A stretch of DNA of 64,000 nucleotides, taken from NCBI GenBank assembly GCA_035578905.1, contig JAQJVL010000146.1:1684938-1748937 (forward strand), read 5' to 3'. The number at the start of each line of letters is the position of its first letter. The first letter of the stretch is position 1. This document shows, piece after piece, positions 23,601 through 38,600 of the stretch. The DNA is from Stictocephala bisonia (lineage: Eukaryota > Arthropoda > Insecta > Hemiptera > Membracidae). The notes below the pieces were generated by a model. That model saw nothing but the letters and a program-made list of their open reading frames with translations. It searched no databases and was not told the DNA's origin. Both the position numbers and the translations under genes were made by a program.

Positions 23601-26600
23601 TCACATTCCTAGAGCATTATAATTGTGATGGTTACGATTTTTTAAGCCAAATTGTCACTGTGACAGACTCACGATGAGTATCAGCTGCTTCCACACCCTT
23701 AGCGTTATGAAAACGTACACAGCGCAAAATTCACAGTTGGCAGCATTTTTAACCGGAGGAGGAATTTTAAACAGTCATAAATGACCTTAAATACAGTTGA
23801 TTGGATCCGTAACGGCGGCTGTGGCTTGCCAATAGATAGTAGTACCCAGCACACATGCACTGAACGCCGACCGCAGCGCTACAGCAGTGAGATTCCAAAA
23901 CGGTACTTACTTTAAAAACAATAATCCAATTTATGTAATAATAAAGTGAATAGTACCATTATTTCCATAGTTAATATCATAATTTCAACAATACAATTTT
24001 ATTTATATAATCTTTTTAAGACAATTACTGCCTTAAAAGTCAATTGCCAAATGTGTCATTTCAGAAGCGTTTATTTGTTTTCTTGTAATAAATAGAAGAG
24101 CACAGTGAATAGTATTATATAAGTTGTAAAAGAGCAAAATACGGTGATGAAGACAAAGAAATGTAAATTTTCTAGCGTGTTGGCTAAGAATGGTCAGTAG
24201 GGGTGAGAAGTGTAATGGGGATTTCCCGTTAACAGGCATTAGATGCTCTTAGCGTATCAGTGACATAAGTTGCTATTGCTTCACCATTTTGAATGCACTA
24301 GCACAAGTTTTGTATATATGTATGTCATTTTATGAGGTGTGACTAGAAAAAACCGGACTGAGGCTGAAAATAAAATTACTTGCAAATATTTACGATTTGA
24401 TGTTATCTCCTTCAATGTACTCCCCTCCTCGTTCTCTACACCGCTCCATGCAAGTTTTCCACTGGTGTAGCACTGCTGGAGATCATCTTCTGTAAGCTCG
24501 TTTATGACTTCCATCAATTTTTCTTTTACTGCTTCAACAGTCTCAAATATTGTTCCTTTCAATGCTGACTTGACTTTAGAAAATAAAAAAAGTCACAGGG
24601 GGACAAGTCAGGTGAGTATGGTGGATGGTTTAGCACGGGAATATTGTGGTTTGCCAAAAACGTCTTCACTGACAAAGTATTGTGAGCCAGGGCACAGTCC
24701 TGGTGGAGGATCCATGACTTATTTTTCAACAAATCATTCTGTGCTTTCTCTTTACTCGCTCGCTCACTAGGGTAGTCAACACGCTAATGTAGTAATTTTG
24801 GTTGACTGTTTGCTCCTCTAGTACCCAATCAATGTGCACAATGCCTCTAATATCAAAAACACAATCATCATGGCCTTGAATTTCGATTTTGTCATTCGTG
24901 CTTTTTTTGCTGTGGAGAAGCAGGGGATTTGACATTAAAGCACTTGTATCATTAAAAATGTTCATTAGCAGATTTTCCAAGTTTGTTAAGAAATTTAATG
25001 TTTACGCACTGTTCTTTCTGGACACTCAACATTTTCCTGAAACAGAGACAAAAGGTTATATGCTTATAACTGATATGCATGGAATGAGTGTGGGAGAGTG
25101 ATGAAACTCAAGCAGCAGGTGGAGGGGGAGTTACGTGACCAGCCATACAATATTCAGCCTTATTGCATTCGTTCTGTGGTGACTACAGCAATTCTAATCC
25201 GATTTCTTTCAAGCCAAACCTCGTATAAACTTATTATAGAATATTTTGTTGAAAATATCCAACTTAGTATCAAGTGATTTATCAAGTATTGCATTCAATG
25301 CCTGTAATATTTGTGTGCCATATTGGGCCAGGTTTAACTGCAATTTTGATTAAATTTCTAAAAAATTCAAATTCGACTACAAATATTACATTTTAACATT
25401 TTTAAATAAACTTATCTGCATATAATTTTATTTTATATTTCTGTTTTTTTTTTTGAATGGATCTTAAAAAGTGGATGCAAACTTCTATCATAAATTGTCA
25501 TTTTCATTTTGGCGCGAGTTCAAGGTTGATTTTGCAACTAATGCTATGTGTACATAAACAGTCTTACATTTACCATAGTTCTAATTTTAAAATAGAAAAC
25601 AAATTTATTGTGTATATTCCAAATATTCAAAAAACATATTTTATTGTTTCCACTTGAAGTCAATTAATAAAAGTTACACAACTAAAAACTATTATTTTTT
25701 TAAGCTGTTTTAATTTCTAAAAAATTACAGTAATTTACAGCTATGTTGTAAAATATAAATTGTTGTGTGGAGTAAAATCAGATGTTGTGGGATAATCTGG
25801 AAATACTTTGCGAGGTTTATGGACAAAATGCGATGAGTGATTCAATGGTGAAAAGATGGGTCTGACAGTTTAATGAAGGACGTAATGAAGTGCATGATGA
25901 AGAACGAAGTGGGCGTCCATCTTTGATTACAGAAGAACTGGTTCACATGATTGATGAGAAGATCAAGGAAAACCGTAAGTTTACAAGGAGTGCTCTCGCT
26001 ATGGAATTCCCCCAAATCTCACTGTTCTTACATCTGAAGTCTTTCCTTGGCGGTCAACACTTCAACGATGACGAAGAGCTGAAAGAAAATGTTTCCAAAC
26101 GGTTGAAGACACAGGCGGCAACCTTCTATGAAGAAGGCATAGAAAAACTTGTGCCACGCTATGACAAATGCCTGCAACATTTCGGCAGTTATGTAGAAAA
26201 GTAGTCTAAGAGTTGTAGATTTTAGTGCAATAAATATTTTTTCTGTATCTGTAGACAAATTATTTTTATTACCAAACGGAACTTAATTTCTGGACGTACC
26301 TCGTACATTGAGCCAGTATTAAAGCTTTAAAATTATATTGTTTGACATTTGTAGCTATTAGATTGCTTAATATATACATATAAAGAACAACACTTAGCAA
26401 TCTTTTTTTGGTGGTTTTAATGTTCAAAATCGATTTCTGTCTCAAAAGACCATCATCAGTTGAAAACAGAATACAGACAGAAATCGATTTTGAACATTAA
26501 AACCACCAAAAAAAGATTGCTAAGTGTTGTTCTTTTTATATATGTATATATAAATTAAAATTATAGTTATTAACAATGGTCAGTCCAAAATCCGTTTTAT

Positions 26601-29600
26601 CAATGTAGTTGTTCTGAATTATTATATCGAGTTTTCACGATTCCAAAAGTAAATGGTTGGGCGGGTGGGTCAATACCACTATTTAATGTTTACTATTTAC
26701 TATTTCAACATGTGAGTTATGATTTTAATTTATTTTTTTAAATAACACATGTTTTTCTGAATCTGTTAAAATGTAAACAAACCAAATATTATTGTATTTT
26801 TCTTACCTATGTCTAATATACACAATTCAGTTATTCTCGAACTTTATTTCATTTTTATTATAATTTCAACGCACCGCAACGCATATTTATGGTCCTTCGA
26901 GCCGGATTACAGCAAGTAAGATAAATTTACAGTTCATTGATAACTTCAGTTCAGTGTATTTTAACTTTTTCTTAGATGCTAGGCGGATGTCCTCTAAAAT
27001 CTTATACTATAAAACGAGCAAGGAATTGTATGTATGTATGTATGTACCTATTTCCAGTCATTTTATTTCAAAAACGGCTCTACCGATTTTCTTCGTACTT
27101 TGTCTATAAAAGGTTTTCTACCTCAGGAATCCAATGGATTTGGTGACAATTTTGAGAAAACTCATTTTCTATGAGTTTTCACGATTCCAAAAGTAAATGG
27201 GTGGGCGGGTGGGTCAATACCACTGTTTAATGTTTACTATTTACTATTTCAACATGTGAGTTATGATTTTAATTTATTTTTTTAAATAACACATGTTTTT
27301 CTGAATCTGTTAAAATGTAAACAAACCAAATATTATTGTATTTTTCTTACCTATGTCTAATATACACAATTCAGTTATTCTCGAACTTTATTTCATTTTT
27401 ATTATAATTTCAACGCACCGCAACGCATATTTATGGTCCTTCGAGCCGGATTACAGCAAGTAAGATAAATTTACAGTTCATTGATAACTTCAGTTCAGTG
27501 TATTTTAACTTTTTCTTAGATGCTAGGTGGATGTCCTCTAAAACGACGCAAGTTTAATTTTAATAAAAATGAGCCACCAATACCAAATTTAAATGAATCC
27601 CAAGATACTGAAACATGCTATAAAGCTGAAATTGAAAATACAGATCTTGATTCAAACAATGAAACAAATCTTATGACTTGTAATAATAATACTTTGCAAA
27701 CAACTTCTACAAATAATTCTGGAAATACCTTACAAACTTCTAGCAACTTTCTTAATTACGATTTGCCATCAACCTCGGGGGTAACACCGAGGTTGATGGC
27801 AAATCGTAATTAAGAAAGTTGCTAGAAGTTTGTAAGGTATTTCCAGAATTATTTGTAGAAGTTGTTTGCAAAGTATTATTACAAGTCATAAGATTTGTTT
27901 CATTGTTTGAATCAAGATCTGTATTTTCAATTTCAGCTTTATAGTATGTTTCAGTATCTTGGGATTCATTTAAATTCGGTATTAGAAGTCAGCGATTAGA
28001 TGATATGAACCCGATCGGAGATCAGCTTTCCTGGTACTCAGTATGATTATTATAAGAACATTCCTATTTAATTTTAATGAGGGTTGTAATTTTAAATTAT
28101 TCTAACACTTGATCCTATTTGAAGTTACATTTTTGTAAATTACTGTTGATGTACATTCATAAACACACTAGTCATTTGTAATCTTTGAATTGCACAAAGA
28201 AAGGTTTTATAAAGTTGTTCTTAGTATAGAACAAAGATAAATTTCTGAAAAATCACAAGAAAACAATCAAATTGATAATGCAAATTTTATTAGACACACC
28301 AATACAAAACTAGAAATCATCGTCAAGTATAACCCCACAGATTAGATTTTAAAAAAAGTTGTACAATCGAACAACATTTTTTAACTATGCCTAAACCTAT
28401 TAAATTAGAAAAAAATACAAATAAGTTTTTAAAATCAACAAAACCCTTTTAAGCAAAATGTTCATTTTATTCTATTGAAGAGTTTTTAACAAATCAATAA
28501 AAAGATATGTAATTTTTTATAAAAAAACATAGGGAAAAATTAAATTGTACTGTATATTTATGTAGCTTTAGGTAGACTCTGTGTTTTATTGTACTATGAA
28601 TGTAATGTAGGTACTATATTGTAGGATCTGACACTATTCATCGTATATTTATACATGTATTGAATAAAGACAGACTGTTTGATTGATTGACACAATAAAT
28701 GGCACCTGCAAACTAGATAAATGTTGTCTACGTGTTTGTTATTAGCTGGTTAAAACATCATATTCCTGCTTTATTTAGTATTGTGATTTATTAGCATAAC
28801 ATTATAAGTCCAGCCTCTGTAATATTGAATTACAATACTTCATTTTGTAATATTAATAGATAGTTCCATTTTAATAACAATTTGTTAGATTTATTTTTAC
28901 GTTATTATAAGTGTGAAATAACTACTGGTCCATACTGTAAAATCATGAATATAAATCAGGCAAATTTCAATGCAACATGCATAGCTCTTAAATCATTATT
29001 AGAATTTTTTACAGTTTTTGTGTATGTTTGTATAGATAATGAATAAAATTAATGATTTCAGGAGTGGTCAGACTTGGTAGAGTACGTCGTTCAGAAGCGT
29101 TTGAAGACAAAGCAGGTGAAGTTTGTGCCAACCTACTCCATGCCAACTATATCGTTGCCCAACGATGACTGTGAGATGAGCACAACTCCTCTTGACAGAG
29201 GGATGCAGTCTGACTCGCAGTCAGCCATTGAGTCAGTAAAGGGTTGCTTTGTCATACTCCTCTTTGTCTATCTATCTTATATTTTACAGTAGATTTCTAA
29301 AATTTATTCTCTGTGTAGATTAGAACAGATTTATTGATATTGAAAATATTCAATGTAAACTGTTATTCCATGTTTAACCCCTTTAGGATGAAGCGAGCGA
29401 ATGGTCGCCCGCACATAATTTACGAAAAAGACGATCTAAAAAAGTAGTCACCCCAAAAAATCCATTTTTGTACAGTCCTAAAAGGGTTTAAAAAAAGTGC
29501 TTATGTGACATGAACGTGTATTGAGTTACCATTTTGAAAATTACTTTGGTAAGTCTTTTGAAAATGACACAAACATACAAAAGGGTAAAACATAAAAAAA

Positions 29601-32600
29601 TTAACTCTATAAAACATTTATCAGAAATCCACACAAAACAGGGAGTGATCAATTGCACCAGTGTTTAAATACCTAGGTGAATGGATCTAACCTTACAGTA
29701 GTGAGCATACAGCCAACCTAAGAGAAAAAACAAGTTCCAGAAAATGTACTGGTTAACAGTGAAAAGGTACAATAAGATATTCATCAGCCGAAACGCAAAG
29801 GTAGTCAAACCTTTATGCAGGTGAATACTCTTATCTACACTGAAAGGGCGAACTCGGAGAAATAGAGAAGATCAAACAAAGAATCTTGCAGAAAATAATA
29901 TGATCAATACAAGAAGATGACAAAATATACAGAATAAAGACAAGGAAACATTCAGCATATCGAAAAAATCACCACAACAATGTGAAAATGCAGACTGAAA
30001 TTCTTCTGACACTTTAGCCAAATAAGCCCAGATACTCACATATCAGATCACAGAAGCAAAGTACAAATTATAAACAAGAATCGACAATAATCTTCGTCAA
30101 AGCGATCAAGAAAGACCTAGGTAAACTCATAATTAATGAACATGATTTCAGTAACAAAAATGTATTCAGCAAGAGAATTGATAAACAAAAAATGAAAATC
30201 AAAATGAAAACGAGGGCTAAATGGACTGAAGAGAGAAAACTGGCACACTCACATAACAGGAAAGTGTCTCTAGTTTTGAGTTAACAACAAACGCTAAGAC
30301 CAGAACAAAAAATGCTAACTTGTTTTACATAGTCCTCCTTAACTGTAATGACCATAATAATAATTATGAAAAACCACTCATGTAGACATTTCAACATTGT
30401 AGTGCTTATCTTCAGTCCATCACAGAAGAGGGTTAGTAGGAGACCGCAGTAGAGTAGTGCTGATCTAGGAAAGTTGGATTAGGGGAGTTATGGTAACTCC
30501 AAGCTCAAATCTACTCCAGTAATCCAACAACCCTTCTCTGCTATAAACTAAAAATAATGACAGTGGACTTATTTGAGGAAATATCTCAATGAGTGTTTAA
30601 TTTTTTAATTTTATTTTGTGTTTTATCTTTGTGTGTGTATGTGTCACTCTCCAAGGACTTGTCAACAGATTTTTTTTAAGGTAAGCCTGTTTTCCTGTCC
30701 TAAACAAAACCTAAATAATTCAGGCACCTGCCCTATTAAAAAAAAAAAAAAACTACCTTATATTAAACCAATAATGGTATAGAGGTTAGAGTATGTTGAA
30801 TTAAGGGCAAGTTCAGTTCCTATAAACTCTTATGGCAGCTATTGCGATGAATAAAATGGCTGAACTTCTTAGTTGTATACAGTATAAAATTGGTTAATTT
30901 ACACTGAACTCCTTTGTAAGCACATGTTTGCTGCAATAAATACTGGATTTAGCAGCATTTTTGATGCCGTCCAACAGGTCAATATTATGATCCTTGCAAC
31001 AAGAGTAAAAAATTTTTAAAGTAACAAGGTAGCTCAAGCACAGTTTCAGAGAAAATAAAATAAATTGTTGAGATTACCATCAAGAGACTGATACATAATA
31101 AAAACTAATTGTTGTCCCAGTAAGAATACAAAATTTATTTTCACTCTAAGCTAACAAAATAACGTATAAAACTTGAAGTATATTTTTCCACTTAATAATG
31201 ATATACTAAGTCTGAAAGTTCCCCACTGCAGCATGATGGCAAATTCTTGAGAGTCACTTTTTCTCTTCCAGTTGAATGTAAATAAGGAATATTGATGTAT
31301 ACAAGCTACTTCAAATATGCCTTAAAGAAATATTCACAGACCATTCAAGATCTCAAAGAGGAAACTTATTATGTCGTTAATGATGTTCAGCCGCAATAGT
31401 ATGTAAAGTTATCACTTTAAAAGAAAATGGAATTTACCATCTTAGATTCCATAAAAATGCCTCTGCAGAACTCTTTTCAAAATCTCTTTGTAAAATGAAG
31501 TCTTTGTAAAATTTCAAGAGATTAAAACTAAAAGATTATTTGATAAAAACAGCAACACCTCCTGCAGAGGTGTGTTGTCTAAAAATGTTGTTAAAAGCTT
31601 AAGATCAGTAAAATGTTTAAAAACTGGAATTTCATCTCCATCAAGCTAATTTACAAAAATACACTAAATATTAGTTATACAGAGCACTCAGATCTTCAAG
31701 ATCAGGCATTTCTCCAATAATTCTCAAAAGACTTTACAAGAACGGAACTTCCTCTTTAATAATTCTCAACCTCCTCCTCCAACCATTACCAGCTCATAAA
31801 AGGTTTAGGACTCAAATATTATTGAAAACATGTGATAACTATTTCAATTAAATGTTATTAAGTAAGATAAGTTCACAAATTACAAAGAGTATCTGATATT
31901 GTGATGTTACATTTCATTGTTTCATATAAATTATATAAAAATTCATCCTGTTTATGTGAATGATTGAATAATTGATATTCTGTCTCTAAGAGCTGCACTG
32001 GCTTTAAAATAACCTCATAAGAATAGTGTAGGAAATATTTAAGCATTTAGTGTACACTACTCTAGTTTATTAGCTGACATAACCGGTATGGATTTTTTCC
32101 AAAATAACTGTTGAAAGTGGAAGGTGCTGCATCCTATTGAGCATTCACTGCAGTAACTCATCTGTTGTAGTTAGGCTTTTTCAAGCCTATTCATCAACTT
32201 TAACTTGAAGGTCTGTTCCTAGATTGTGTTTAGTGTAGAGCTTACTCAAAAACGTCTGTGATTAGTGTTATTATTCTTAAATTATCTAATTACAGTATTG
32301 TCAATATGACTTGACAATTCTATTGACTGGAAGGTTAACATTGCTCCGTAGCTTGGAGTTTGCTCCGGCTCTTAAGTTTTGTGATTCCTTGTAATCACTG
32401 AAGCTTTAAATATTACTCTTATTACAATATTTAAATCCTTATCATTTATTGAAAATGGTTTTTCTTTATTAAAATTGTATTTTTCTTACCTATTGTGTAA
32501 TTTATATGGAAACACAACAACTACTATAATAATGATAACCTACTAATAATAATCTTAGAAAAAATAAAAAATAGTACGTATTATTTCTGTGCAATTTAAA

Positions 32601-35600
32601 TAGATTGTTTATTTTATTTACGTGAAAACAATATGACGTAGTATGTTATTATATAGCGCAAAAACCTTATTTATGGTACTACTGTAATACATTTTTTATA
32701 TTTATATTCAGAAATATGTGTTCTATCAAATGTTATAAAAATTCCCAAAAATTATTTATATTTGTTATAATGTTTACAATATGTACTATTTTTCTAGTGT
32801 CGTTTACACAATTTGTGCTCGCTGACTTATGGTTTTATAAGTTTTATGCTTTTTGGAATATTTTCATATATTTTACATTTTCTTGTAGCTAATAGATTGT
32901 ACTAATAGAGTACATATAGAAAAAATTTATTAAAAATTATATATACGCCTTATTGTTAGATTGTTACGTAATTTTTCACTGAATTTTTTTGTTTCTGTGG
33001 TAAAATTTTTACTTTTTCCAATAAACTAAAAATATAAAAATTTGTGTATGGGTACAATATGACTATCTTTCCTAAACAACTTTTTCTTGTCTATTCAATG
33101 GTGATTTTTTTTGAATTTTTACATTTACTATTTGATTACCAACAGTGATCATACTGTATCTTTGCACATTTTTGCGTTTTATGTAAACAAACACTTTTAA
33201 AAAAATCTACTACTTTATCTAAAATTTTACAACATATTATTATAGTGCACTAAATAATAAATAATTTGGCTATCTTGGAATTATTTATAAAAAAATCTTA
33301 AGTGCTCCTAAGGAGTGTTATAAGTTAAAATTTACGTACAAAATTTTTAACATGTTTTCAATCTTTTCATGACAGTAATTATTTACTAATTATTTTTGTA
33401 AGTGTTGATGGTAGTATGTAAAGTACAGTTCTTGAGAAGAAAAACGATGTGATGCATTTACAATTGGAGCATATTTAGAATTTTTTTTATTTTTACTAAA
33501 AAAAAGCTTGTGCAGCGCCGAAAAAAGGGCCTAACAGTAGGGAGCACACATTGGTCCACCTGATGCTCACGATCTAGGGTAATGGACTTATCTTCTTTAT
33601 TATTTCCAATTTTTTTCATTACTACTTTAAACAACATATTTATTTAATTTATATTTTTTTATTAACCTTCCTACTGTTCACTGTGTTTCTATAATGTTAG
33701 CCCATTTTTGCCACTAGTGTAAGGATAAATTTAAAAATTCATATAAAATATTGAAAATATAATTATAGCATAATATATATAATTTTATTTGTAAAAGTAT
33801 ACAGGACTTGTACATGCAAAAGATAAATTGATTTATTTATTTTGAAATGTTGTTTAGGTCATGAGAAGATAAAAACTCTTTTTCAAAACATATTTTCAAG
33901 TCCATGCTACCTTGAGAAATGTTTATATTTACAATGAAAAAATTCTGAAATAGCTAATTTGTTCTAAATGTTATTCACATTTATAAAATATAACTATGTA
34001 AACAAAAAACTACTATGAGAAAATCAAACTATGTACACACTATTTACATAGTTCTAGCACCACCTGTTCCAGTGTTGTTGATTATCATACGATAATCTGT
34101 GTTCCACATACAAACAATAACCGTCTACTCACAGGTATCGGGAGAAGCGTGGAGAAATGACGATTAATAAAACGATATCAAATATGTATTAAAAACGTCT
34201 TTCCGGTAGTTTAAACGAACCATTACGTAGTTGTCTTTTACCAACAAGTAACATCCTTAACCTGTTGACGAGTGCGCACGGCATTTGCCGTGCCCTAATG
34301 CCAACTGTTTAGGAGTTTGGCCAGTAATTGACCCTTAGGGAGTAGGAAAAAAAAATGTTCAAATAATTTTATACTTATTTATTACATTAGAAATAATAAA
34401 AAAACATGTTATAGACTGTCAAAAATTTTTAATTACATTTTAAAACTTTTTTAAAGTATTATACTGTTCAAAGCAGGGATGGATGCAAAGGGCAACTTCA
34501 CAAGTTGAACACTCATAACTTGTCTCTTTTCTTTTTTGTTCCAATCGTGAAGTGTGTTTGCACACGTAGCATTGCCGCAGAAGTTTCCGCCTCTTTGATT
34601 CGCTTGGGGGGAGAGGCCTCATAAAATGGCGGCCTTGCAGGCGTAACGGGTCTTTAGTTCCGCCGCCAATTGGTAGGGCGACATTCCTCCCATTATTTTT
34701 CTCTCTAAAATGATTCTCCAAGAGTTGTCAAATTAGGTTGAGTCTGAATTCCATTATATGGACTTTTAGATTAGGGTTTTTTTTCTTTTGATATTCCTTG
34801 TACATAAAAAAAGCGTTCAACACACAAATGTCTAGTAAATGAAAAAATAATTTTGTGTACCATTTTATTGTTTTTATGGTTGAATCATTGAAGGACACCA
34901 TCATATCTGATTTATCAACCCCTTCCATTTGTGAATTGTAATTGGTTACAGACTTAAGTTTTATCTTATTTTCATATGATCTAGTGTTCAATGTAGTCAT
35001 TTCACTATTGTCAACAGTAGACAACATTGTGACAGGCCTCTTATCACACCACCTTACCACAAGTATTTTATCATTGTGTCTGGCTACGACATCACCTTTT
35101 TTCATTTTTTTGGGGAGACAAGGGAGATTTTTTCTTGTGGCATTTACAGTTCCACATTCTCCTGTATCTCTATCATACAGCCAAGAAAATAATTCCGGAC
35201 TGGAGTACCAATTGTCCATTTATAGTGTGTGATATTTATCAAGGTGTGGCTGCATTAGTGTCCTAATTACCTTTGATGAAAGGCCAGTCTCACTACTTTG
35301 ATCAATATCAACATTCGTGCCTTTCCCTGTGTATACTATAAAATCAAGTACCATTCCAGTTTGACAGTCACACAGTACAAATGACTTTATTCAAAATCGT
35401 TTCCTTTTGTTTGGAAGGTACTGTTTGAAAGATAAACGACCCTTCCACAACATCAGACTTTCATCTATTACTAAATTTTGGAAAGGAATTAAAGCAGAAG
35501 AAAATTTCTTTCTCAATGTTTCAATAACAGTATGAATCTTCTATCATTGCCTGTAATAAGCGTGTTGTCATCAAAATGAAGCATTCTTCTTAGGTTTAGA

Positions 35601-38600
35601 TATCTGTCTTGGGAAAATATCTTAGAAAATATAGGCGTTTCTAAAAGTGGATCAGTAGTCCAGTACTGTTTTAGAGAATTTTTTTTCAAATGAGGCAAAA
35701 GGAGGGAGGTTGCGAGAAAACAAAACATCTCATCAGCATTAGTGTCAACCCAATTATTAAGTTTTGAATATTGGGACCAGACATCAATAGAACATTGTTT
35801 GTAATATTTATTTGTTTCTCTAGCAATGTGTTGTACAAAATCATAATCTATAAACTCATAAAAAGCATCCACTTTTTTTTCCACTGCCAGTAGACCGCTC
35901 AAAGTGAAACGCCGGTTTTCTTGAATTTGTTCGTCAACTTTCGCTGTCAACTTGTCAGTAACGAGTGACGGCCTTCCACTTCGTTCCTTGTCGTGCACAC
36001 TAGTTCTGCCTTCATTAAATTGAATGCACCATTTTCTCACCGATGACTCGTTCATCGCATTGTCACCATACACTGCCTTAATTTGCCTATAAATTTCTAT
36101 GGGTCGAACATGCTGCGCATTCAGAAACCGAATCACACTACGGACTTCACACTTGGCGGGATTTTCAATTGGCGCCGCCATTTTGAACTTCCACAAGAGA
36201 CGCAAACGTGACCTCACAGCACCGCTACACAGCTCAAACTGAAGCGAAAGGTTTGGACTAAAGAATAAGCCCACTCCCACGGTGGTGGGGGAACTGCGCC
36301 GTCCGTGATGCGCAATCGTTCTTTACTTTCTGGACAACCCTCGTGTTAAGGTGATAGTAATCTATATACATGTAAAAGCCAAATAACACTGACTGACTCA
36401 TTCGCTCACTCATCACGAAATCTCAAAACCTACCACATGGATTTACACAAAATTTTAAAGGAAGTTACTTTAAGTATCGAAGGGACCCACTAAGAAAGAA
36501 TTTTTCTAAATTCCTTTCCTAAAGAATACAAACAGCCCCCAAAATTTCCTTTTTTCCATAAGAATAACAGCTGTTTTGTAAATAAATTAACATGTTTATT
36601 TTGTATATTTGACATTATCCCATTAATCATCAGCTGTTAAACAAAAACAAACGAAATTAATAAGTTTGAAATAGGCTAAGTTATATCATTGGGTATTTAT
36701 AATAATAAACAGGTAGCAACACAAATAGTGTGAATGAGATACTGTAAATAAATTTAATGTTGTGATTTTACATAATACAGTTAATGTACTATTATTTGTT
36801 GTCAAAAGTCACATTCCGAGGCCGAAGTGTTTCGAGCACAATGAGAGTCGGGGTAGGCATGTAAAGCGTGCAGGGGTGTCCCCTAGTATTGTATATTAGC
36901 ACTTTGACGCTTTAGATAGTTGAAGGTCTAAATTGATGATATAAATGAAAAAAGATTTAAATTCAAAATTTGTTTTTTGGAGAAGCTTTTATTGAAACAC
37001 ATTCAACTCGAGCTTACTATATTATTGTATGCTTAATATCATTATGTTCACCTTGTACTTTACTGGTTCTCTCCCTCCCTTACCTTGTCTGAATAAGTTC
37101 CTCGCACAGGTCAGTAGCATAAGGGGAATCGGCAGAGTAAGGTTAAAAAGATTGGCCTCTCCTCTAAATAAAAATGTTCCAGGCTAAAAATGCCATTAAA
37201 TACAATTTATTTTAGTTCATGAATGGAAAGAAAGGCAACAATTTTTATACATTCAGATACTCTTTAAATTGAACTAATCTCATATCATTAGTAAAATTGT
37301 AGGTATTTGTTTTGGGAAAAAATTGTTGTTTTTTTTTTTAATTGAGGTACTTTTACGTTGTACTTTATGATTTATCCGATCATTAATCCATGTATGTTAG
37401 TTTTACATAAATTGTGATTTAGAGCACTAATCAATCCAAGTTGGGGACTTAATAGAGCTTTTCATTTTCCTTCTAGAAATAAAAAAAATCTCCACTTTGG
37501 AATCCATGACAAGGGGTCGAGTCTTGTTAAATTTTGATCAAAATTGCTTCAGTCAACATAAATATATAGCCTGATTCATACAGTTCATGAAATTCTAACA
37601 TCCTGATCCAAATCGTAGTGGTTTAGAATGTAGATATTCTCAGCTCGTGTTAGTATTTCAGAAAACTTTATTGAAGAAAGTATAGCCGTGGTACACTTTC
37701 CCTGTTATTTCACCTATATAACATTGTTCACTCTCTTAAATGTAAGCCATGACATAACAAACAGGATATTTTAAGCTCTGTGGGCTTAATATTTCAACTT
37801 CAACTCCATTACAATATGTACGCATCAAAAGCAAACAAGTATCAAAAATGTATAACCAGAGTAACAAATCTTGCTATTGGAACCACTCATTGTAATTGTG
37901 GATAGTGTATTAAGATTACTCTGTTCCTGACCTGAATCATGTTGTTAAACGTTTATTACATACTTTTAATTAAAGTGATCCCAGATATCTAATACTTTAA
38001 CTAATCAAAATTTGTTAGTCACAGAGTTGTTATAAAAGGTTCTCCTCAGTAAGAGGGGAGTACAGGCTAGAATACAAATTTGTTGATGTACAGGCGACGC
38101 TGGGTGATCAATGCTATTAAGGAACTTTCTCGGCCCCTTGTAGACAGGTATGTTTCAGTTGCTTAGTAGATTATATCCTGCTGTTTGAACCTGTTGAGTA
38201 CCCCGTGGTAGTAAAAAAATACTTTTCATTTGCATTTATTTCCCAGTAATATAAATTGAGTTATGTATTATTTTATAAATTTACCTTTTATGCCATTCAT
38301 ACAATTTTAACTTAGCATTTCAATATGCTTGAATCAGTTTTTAAAACGTCATTGTATATTTTAATAATTTCTTTAAATTATTTAATTTTGAAATGTATTC
38401 TTGCATTGGTGACATGGTACTCAACAGGGGACTTTGAACTCCAAGTGATAATTTTCATGTTTGCAGGTGGAGTAATGAAGACAAGGACTGTCTTTGTTGG
38501 TACTTTTCCCAAAGCTTGGGTGTGGCTGACCCGATTGGACACATTGGCCTTATGTATACTGAACGGTCTGGACAAACTAAAAATCGACTCGAGGCAAGTC

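Noticed and set aside
22580..29235. timeout (tim-2), the replication-fork paralogue of timeless
   Set aside because: NDCIFTMMHH, WSDLVEYVV, EPVAYFYT, IFARIP and the VSDE C-terminal motif fit circadian TIM, not Timeout.
38066..38093. Alternative acceptors for tim exon 6 at 38065 and 38093
   Set aside because: The first puts a TAG stop in frame; the second breaks phase with exon 5. The 38070 acceptor is kept with low confidence.
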